A DNA stretch of 64,000 bases, from assembly GCA_051251595.1 (NCBI GenBank), contig JBPOFA010000009.1, positions 124,001 through 188,000 of the forward strand. The letters are read 5' to 3'. Positions 59,193 to 64,000 of this stretch are shown here, in pieces. The notes under the pieces are model-generated. The model did no database searches and had not been told where the DNA came from. It saw only the letters and a program-made list of their open reading frames with translations. This DNA comes from NORP110 sp051251595. Lineage in GTDB: Bacteria > Pseudomonadota > Alphaproteobacteria > Rhodobacterales > Rhodobacteraceae. A program made the position numbers and the translations under genes. Positions within the stretch are counted from its first letter, which is position 1; each line of letters starts with the position of its first letter.

Positions 59193-59216
59193 CGACGCAT
59201 CATTTTCTATGCGTCG
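59193..59216. other. Intercistronic hairpin between sucD and sucA
   Basis: CGACGCAT (59193-59200) and ATGCGTCG (59209-59216) form an 8-pair stem with an 8-base loop. No T-tract follows, so transcription likely continues. A role in mRNA processing or differential expression is possible. Confidence 0.45.
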
Positions 59217-59311
59217 CAACACCGGGAATTCCCCGTTTTTTGCGGCGCATTCGATCCTAAATCTACGCCCAATCGACATAACAACGGTCCTAACTCCCAA
59301 GAGGTGATCCC

Positions 59312-62263
59312 ATGACCGAACAATCCCCAAACGACATCTTCCGCGCTTCGTCCTTTTTGCAGGGACATAACGCAGAATACGTTGAACAGCTGCACGCCCG
59401 TTATGCGCAAGACCCAAACGCTGTAGATGAAGCCTGGCAGGCGTTTTTTCGGGAATTGGGCGACAGCGACAGCGACGCCACGCGAGAGGCTGCAGGCCCC
59501 AGCTGGGCCCGCGCGGACTGGCCACAGGTTCCAAATGATGACCTGACGGCGGCGCTGGACGGCCAATGGGCCGCAGAACCAGAAGTCGCAGGCGACAAAA
59601 TCCGCGCCAAAGCCGCCGAAAAAGGCGTGCAGGTGACGGATGACGCGATCAAACGCGCCGTGCTGGACAGCATTCGGGCGCTGATGATCATCCGGGCCTA
59701 TCGGATCCGGGGCCATCTGGTGGCTGATCTTGATCCGCTGGACATGCGCGAAACCACGATGCACCCGGAACTGGACCCGAAATCATACGGTTTCTCCGAG
59801 GCTGATTTCGACCGCCCGATCTTTATCGACAACGTGCTGGGGCTGGAAGTCGCCTCTATGCGGCAGATCATCGAAATCGTGACCCGCACCTATTGCGGCA
59901 CATTCGCGATGCAATACATGCATATTTCCGATCCGGAAGAGGCTGGCTGGCTTAAGGAACGGATCGAAGGCTACGGCAAGGAAATCGCCTTTACCCGCGA
60001 GGGGCGCAAAGCGATCCTGAACAAGCTGGTCGAGGCGGAAGGTTTCGAAAAATTCCTTCATGTCAAATACATGGGCACCAAACGCTTTGGCCTTGATGGC
60101 GGCGAAAGCCTGATCCCGGCGATGGAACAGATCATCAAACGCGGCGGCGCGCTTGGTGTGCGCGACATTATCATCGGCATGCCCCACCGGGGGCGCCTGT
60201 CGGTGCTGGCCAATGTGATGAACAAACCCTACCGCGCGATTTTCAACGAATTTCAGGGCGGCAGCTATAAACCCGAAGACGTCGACGGCTCTGGCGATGT
60301 GAAATACCATCTTGGGGCCTCGTCTGACCGGGAATTTGACGGCAATTCCGTGCATTTGTCGCTCACCGCGAACCCCAGCCACCTAGAGGCCGTGAACCCT
60401 GTCGTCATCGGCAAGGCCCGCGCCAAGCAAGAAGTGCTGAACGATGCGGAACGCACGCAGGTTCTGCCGATCCTTTTGCACGGGGATGCTGCTTTTGCAG
60501 GTCAGGGCGTCGTGGCAGAATGCTTCGGCCTGTCCGGCCTTGTCGGCCACAAAACCGGCGGCACGATCCATATCGTCGTGAACAACCAGATCGGCTTTAC
60601 CACCGCACCACGGTTCAGCCGCTCCAGCCCCTATCCAACAGATATCGCGCTGATGGTTGAGGCCCCGATTTTCCACGTCAATGGCGACGACCCAGAGGCG
60701 GTGGTCCACGCCGCCAAGGTCGCGACAGAGTTCCGCCAGAAATTCCACAAAGACGTGGTCATCGACATCTTCTGTTACCGCCGCTTTGGGCATAACGAAG
60801 GCGACGAACCGATGTTCACCAACCCGGTGATGTACAAGCGGATCAAGACCCAGAAATCCACGCTGCAGCTTTACACCGAACGGCTTGTCCGGGATGGGCT
60901 CATCCCAGAGGGTGAGATCGAGGATATGAAAGCTGCGTTCCAGGCAGAGCTGAACGAAGAATTCGAAACCGGCAAAACCTATAAACCCAATAAGGCCGAC
61001 TGGCTGGACGGGCGCTGGTCGCATCTCGACAAGATCGGGAAAAAATATCAGCGCGGCCGTACGGCGATCAAGCCCGAAACCATGGCTGAAATCGGAAAAG
61101 CGCTGGTAACCCTGCCCAAAGACTATCCGACGCATCGCACCGTGACGCGCCTGCTTGAGGCCAAGACAGAAATGTTCGAGGCCGGAACCGGCTTTGACTG
61201 GGCCACGGCCGAGGCGCTGGCCTTTGGCTCGCTCCTGACCGAAGGCTACCCGGTGCGCCTGTCCGGTCAGGACAGCACACGCGGAACCTTCAGCCAACGC
61301 CATTCGGGCATCATCAACCAAAATACCGAAGACCGCTATTACCCGCTGAACAACATCCGCGAAGGTCAGGCCCATTACGAGGTCATCGACTCTATGCTGT
61401 CTGAATACGCGGTGCTGGGCTTTGAATACGGCTACTCACTGGCCGAACCAAACGCTCTGGTCTTGTGGGAAGCGCAGTTTGGCGATTTCGCCAACGGCGC
61501 TCAGATCATGTTTGATCAGTTCATCTCATCCGGCGAAAGCAAATGGTTGCGCATGTCCGGTCTGGTCTGCCTGTTGCCGCATGGCTACGAAGGCCAGGGG
61601 CCGGAACATTCCAGCGCCCGTCTGGAACGGTTCCTGACCATGTGCGGCGGCGACAACTGGATTGTGGCCAACCCCACCACACCGGCCAACTACTTCCATA
61701 TCCTGCGCCGTCAGATGCACCGCAGCTATCGCAAGCCGTTGATCCTGATGACGCCGAAATCCCTGCTGCGCCATAAAATGGCGGTGTCAAACACCGAAGA
61801 CTTCACCACGGGCAGTTCGTTCCACCGGATCCTTTGGGATGACGCGGAAAAGGGGCATTCTGAAACGGAACTGGTTGCAGATAAGGATATCAAGCGCGTC
61901 GTCATGTGCTCGGGCAAGGTCTATTACGACCTTTTGGCCGAACGCGATGCGCGCGGTATTGATGACATCTACCTGTTGCGGATCGAACAGTTCTATCCTT
62001 TCCCGGCCATGTCACTGGTCAAAGAAATGGAACGGTTCAAATCCGCCGAAATCGTCTGGTGTCAGGAAGAACCCAAAAACCAGGGCGCGTGGAGCTTTAT
62101 TGAGCCGAATATCGAATGGGTGCAAACCCGGATCAAGGCCAAACACAAACGTCCCGTCTATGTCGGACGCAGCGCCGCTGCTTCCCCTGCAACCGGGCTG
62201 GCCAGCCAGCACAAAGCACAACAAACCGCGCTCGTCGACGAAGCGCTGACCATTAAAGGGTAA
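59312..62263 (+). CDS. sucA: 2-Oxoglutarate dehydrogenase E1 component
   Basis: A 983-residue thiamine-diphosphate enzyme that decarboxylates 2-oxoglutarate. The N-terminus FLQGHNAEYVEQLHARYAQDPNAVDEAWQAFF is the E2-binding segment. GMPHRGRLSVLANVMNKP, GDVKYHLGASSDRE, FAGQGVVAECFGLS and FCYRRFGHNEGDEPMFTNP carry ThDP-binding and catalytic histidines. The C-terminal half has FSQRHSGIINQNTEDRYYPL and LPHGYEGQGPEHSSARLERFL. The start has an AAGAGGTG ribosome site. It is followed directly by sucB. Confidence 0.98.
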   Translation: MTEQSPNDIFRASSFLQGHNAEYVEQLHARYAQDPNAVDEAWQAFFRELGDSDSDATREAAGPSWARADWPQVPNDDLTAALDGQWAAEPEVAGDKIRAKAAEKGVQVTDDAIKRAVLDSIRALMIIRAYRIRGHLVADLDPLDMRETTMHPELDPKSYGFSEADFDRPIFIDNVLGLEVASMRQIIEIVTRTYCGTFAMQYMHISDPEEAGWLKERIEGYGKEIAFTREGRKAILNKLVEAEGFEKFLHVKYMGTKRFGLDGGESLIPAMEQIIKRGGALGVRDIIIGMPHRGRLSVLANVMNKPYRAIFNEFQGGSYKPEDVDGSGDVKYHLGASSDREFDGNSVHLSLTANPSHLEAVNPVVIGKARAKQEVLNDAERTQVLPILLHGDAAFAGQGVVAECFGLSGLVGHKTGGTIHIVVNNQIGFTTAPRFSRSSPYPTDIALMVEAPIFHVNGDDPEAVVHAAKVATEFRQKFHKDVVIDIFCYRRFGHNEGDEPMFTNPVMYKRIKTQKSTLQLYTERLVRDGLIPEGEIEDMKAAFQAELNEEFETGKTYKPNKADWLDGRWSHLDKIGKKYQRGRTAIKPETMAEIGKALVTLPKDYPTHRTVTRLLEAKTEMFEAGTGFDWATAEALAFGSLLTEGYPVRLSGQDSTRGTFSQRHSGIINQNTEDRYYPLNNIREGQAHYEVIDSMLSEYAVLGFEYGYSLAEPNALVLWEAQFGDFANGAQIMFDQFISSGESKWLRMSGLVCLLPHGYEGQGPEHSSARLERFLTMCGGDNWIVANPTTPANYFHILRRQMHRSYRKPLILMTPKSLLRHKMAVSNTEDFTTGSSFHRILWDDAEKGHSETELVADKDIKRVVMCSGKVYYDLLAERDARGIDDIYLLRIEQFYPFPAMSLVKEMERFKSAEIVWCQEEPKNQGAWSFIEPNIEWVQTRIKAKHKRPVYVGRSAAASPATGLASQHKAQQTALVDEALTIKG

Positions 62264-62269
62264 TTGAAC

Positions 62270-63484
62270 ATGTCCACCGAAGTCCGAGTCCCGACACTGG
62301 GCGAAAGCGTGACCGAAGCCACCATCGCAACCTGGTTCAAAAAACCAGGAGAGGCGGTCGCCGTCGATGAAATGCTGTGTGAATTGGAAACCGATAAGGT
62401 CACGGTAGAGGTCCCCTCTCCCGTTGCAGGCACCCTGGGCGACATCATCGCCGCAGAGGGTGACACAGTCGGCGTTGACGCCCTGCTGGCCACAATCAAC
62501 GAAGGTGCAGCAGCCGCAGCGGCCCCTGCCCCGGCGGCGGCACCTGAAACACCTGCGACACCAGCAACACCCGCCGCCCCTGCGGCCGCCAGTGCCAAAG
62601 ACGTCGAAAACGCGCCCGCTGCGAAAAAGGCCATGGCCGAAGCCGGGCTCAGCCCCGATCAGGTCACCGGAACAGGCCGCGATGGCCGGATCATGAAGGA
62701 AGACGTGCAAAACGCGCTGACCTCTCCAACGCCACAACCGGCCACGCCTGTCGTACCACGCGCCCCTGTCGCGGCGGATGATGAGGCCCGCGAAGAGCGT
62801 GTGAAAATGACGCGCCTGCGCCAAACCATCGCGCGTCGCCTGAAAGACAGCCAGAACACAGCCGCCATGCTGACCACCTATAACGAGGTGGACATGGGCG
62901 CGATCATGGATCTGCGCAACGAATACAAAGACCTGTTTCTTAAGAAACACGGCGTCAAACTGGGCTTTATGTCTTTCTTTACCAAAGCGTGCTGCCACGC
63001 CTTGAAAGAAGTGCCAGAGGTGAACGCTGAAATCGACGGCACAGACGTTGTCTACAAAAACTTCGTCCACATGGGCATCGCGGCGGGCACACCGACCGGG
63101 TTGGTGGTTCCAGTGATCCGCGACGCCGACGCGATGTCATTCGCAGATATCGAAAAGGCGATTGCCGAAAAAGGTGCGCGCGCCCGCGACGGCAAATTGT
63201 CCATGGCAGAAATGCAGGGCGGCACCTTCACCATCTCAAACGGTGGTGTGTACGGGTCGCTGATGTCCTCGCCCATCCTGAACCCTCCGCAATCCGGTAT
63301 CCTCGGCATGCACAAAATTCAGGACCGTCCCATGGCCATCAACGGCGAAGTCGTCATTCGCCCGATGATGTATCTGGCGCTCAGCTATGACCACCGGATC
63401 GTCGACGGCAAAGGCGCTGTGACCTTCCTCGTGCGCGTCAAAGAGGCGCTCGAAGATCCACGTCGTTTGCTGATGGATCTGTAG
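62270..63484 (+). CDS. sucB: 2-Oxoglutarate dehydrogenase E2 (dihydrolipoamide succinyltransferase)
   Basis: A 404-residue E2 enzyme. The single lipoyl domain has its lysine in CELETDKVTVEVPSPVAG (about residue 43). An alanine/proline-rich linker follows (about residues 80-110). The E1/E3-binding domain reads AKKAMAEAGLSPDQVTGTGRDGRIMKEDV. The catalytic domain ends with YDHRIVDGKGAVTFLVRVKEAL (His and Asp of the active site). The ATG at 62270 is preferred to a TTG six bases upstream. The E3 gene (lpd) is probably beyond the window. Confidence 0.97.
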   Translation: MSTEVRVPTLGESVTEATIATWFKKPGEAVAVDEMLCELETDKVTVEVPSPVAGTLGDIIAAEGDTVGVDALLATINEGAAAAAAPAPAAAPETPATPATPAAPAAASAKDVENAPAAKKAMAEAGLSPDQVTGTGRDGRIMKEDVQNALTSPTPQPATPVVPRAPVAADDEAREERVKMTRLRQTIARRLKDSQNTAAMLTTYNEVDMGAIMDLRNEYKDLFLKKHGVKLGFMSFFTKACCHALKEVPEVNAEIDGTDVVYKNFVHMGIAAGTPTGLVVPVIRDADAMSFADIEKAIAEKGARARDGKLSMAEMQGGTFTISNGGVYGSLMSSPILNPPQSGILGMHKIQDRPMAINGEVVIRPMMYLALSYDHRIVDGKGAVTFLVRVKEALEDPRRLLMDL

Positions 63485-63598
63485 GGCGTCCGAATACATG
63501 GCCGCGTACGCCATACTTGCGAAACGGGCCACAATCATTTTGGCCGACGCTCCTTTTTTGTGGGCAGCGTCGGTCAGCAAAACCGGCGGATCTTCGAC

Positions 63599-63931
63599 GT
63601 GACACAAAACGACGACAGACACGGCAATACGGAACAGACCAAGGATTTCGACTTCTTGTCGCCCAAGCCGCAGCCCGAAGGGTTCTGGCAGCGCGTCCGC
63701 GCAGAGATGAAAACGCCATGGCGCCAAAGGCACCCCAGAACAAAGTTTCGCATCGAACTGGTCATCTGGCTGGTCGCGGCCCTGATGGCGCTTATCTGGG
63801 GCGATACTATCCTGGAAAGCCGACAGGGCAAGGTGCTGTTTCTCTACACATGTTTGGGCTGGATCACGCCGGTGTTTCGCCTTTGGCAATGGCGCAAGCT
63901 CAACAAACAGGCAGCGTCCGATGACCCCTAG
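63599..63931 (+). CDS. Small single-helix membrane protein after sucB
   Basis: A 110-residue protein from a GTG start. A hydrophilic N-terminal half (FLSPKPQPEGFWQRVRAEMKTPW) leads into one or two membrane helices (IELVIWLVAALMALIWG and VLFLYTCLGWITPVFRLW). No family recognised. Such short genes often lie between sucB and lpd in Roseobacters. The 114-base gap before it contains the inverted repeat CCGACGCT/AGCGTCGG (63544-63573) with the T-run in its loop, which is not a normal terminator. The last 69 bases of the window show no further gene. Confidence 0.6.
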   Translation: MTQNDDRHGNTEQTKDFDFLSPKPQPEGFWQRVRAEMKTPWRQRHPRTKFRIELVIWLVAALMALIWGDTILESRQGKVLFLYTCLGWITPVFRLWQWRKLNKQAASDDP

Positions 63932-64000
63932 CGCGCGCAGCTGCCATACAAACTGCCATACGTTTTGCCGACGCGTTGCATACGCAGCGCAGACGGCCCA

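Noticed and set aside
63544..63573. Terminator after sucB
   Set aside because: The stem is good but the T-run lies in the loop, not after the stem.

Overview
This is ordinary chromosome from a marine Roseobacter-group alphaproteobacterium (Rhodobacteraceae). The genus cannot be named from the window. Signs pointing there are a TCA-cycle locus ordered sdhCDAB / malyl-CoA thioesterase-like gene / mdh / sucC / sucD / sucA / sucB, an RpoH of the RpoHII type behind an RpoE-type promoter, an Irr-type iron box before nfu, a TauE-TIGR02186 pair, a LuxR/LuxI pair, and a dimethylglycine/sarcosine dehydrogenase-family enzyme. Coding density is very high. Many neighbours overlap by 1-17 bases, convergent genes abut or overlap, and no gap exceeds 300 bases. 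I saw no tRNA, rRNA, insertion sequence, prophage or CRISPR array.

Layout. 1-5.0 kb: the tail of an FAD oxidoreductase, a Hint-domain protein whose usual first cysteine is missing, a DUF938 methyltransferase, a large FAD/folate demethylating dehydrogenase with a structured leader, and a fasciclin lipoprotein. 5.0-9.6 kb: rpoHII, a D-2-hydroxyacid dehydrogenase, an SH3 envelope protein paired with a capsule-type protein, and a metal efflux pump. 9.6-16.2 kb: an M3 peptidase, a two-gene amino-acid transporter without an ATPase, and the coaBC-dut-moeB overlapping operon. 16.4-22.2 kb: cobU with a phosphatase, a GST with a zinc-finger-like tail, comM, gshB, yraN and rsmI. 22.3-29.6 kb: an LpoA-like lipoprotein, glnD, murJ, a rhomboid without catalytic residues, and trpS. 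29.6-32.1 kb: a possible small RNA, a universal stress protein, nfu, tsaB and rimI. 32.3-37.7 kb: a complete nucleoside-type ABC importer ending in a purine nucleoside phosphorylase. 37.9-45.2 kb: a TauE-type transporter and its partner, an SDR enzyme, a RecD-like helicase, the quorum-sensing genes and a PlsB-like acyltransferase. 45.4-48.2 kb: a quinone oxidoreductase-like enzyme, deoD, and a secreted EF-hand protein divergent from a MarR regulator. 48.3-63.9 kb: the TCA locus.

How parts work together. The TCA genes are split among at least three promoters (sdhC, mdh, sucC). Each is preceded by a version of one 14-base element with the core GCGCWAA, which suggests a single regulator for the locus. 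The sucC promoter carries further palindromes. Two upstream sites with an identical TGATCC hexamer, an 18-base spacer and a TAA -10 lie before the fasciclin gene and rpoHII, which is the signature of the RpoE singlet-oxygen response. The importer plus phosphorylase form a nucleoside salvage operon, and a second, hexameric-type phosphorylase (deoD) lies 9 kb away. No wholly unknown multi-gene system is evident. The most rewarding observations are regulatory (shared TCA operators, RpoE pair, Irr box, tandem MarR sites, lux-type inverted repeat) and degenerate or fused proteins (pseudo-rhomboid, Cys-less Hint, TRASH-tailed GST, membrane-anchored MoeB, and a sulfotransferase gene splitting sucC from sucD).
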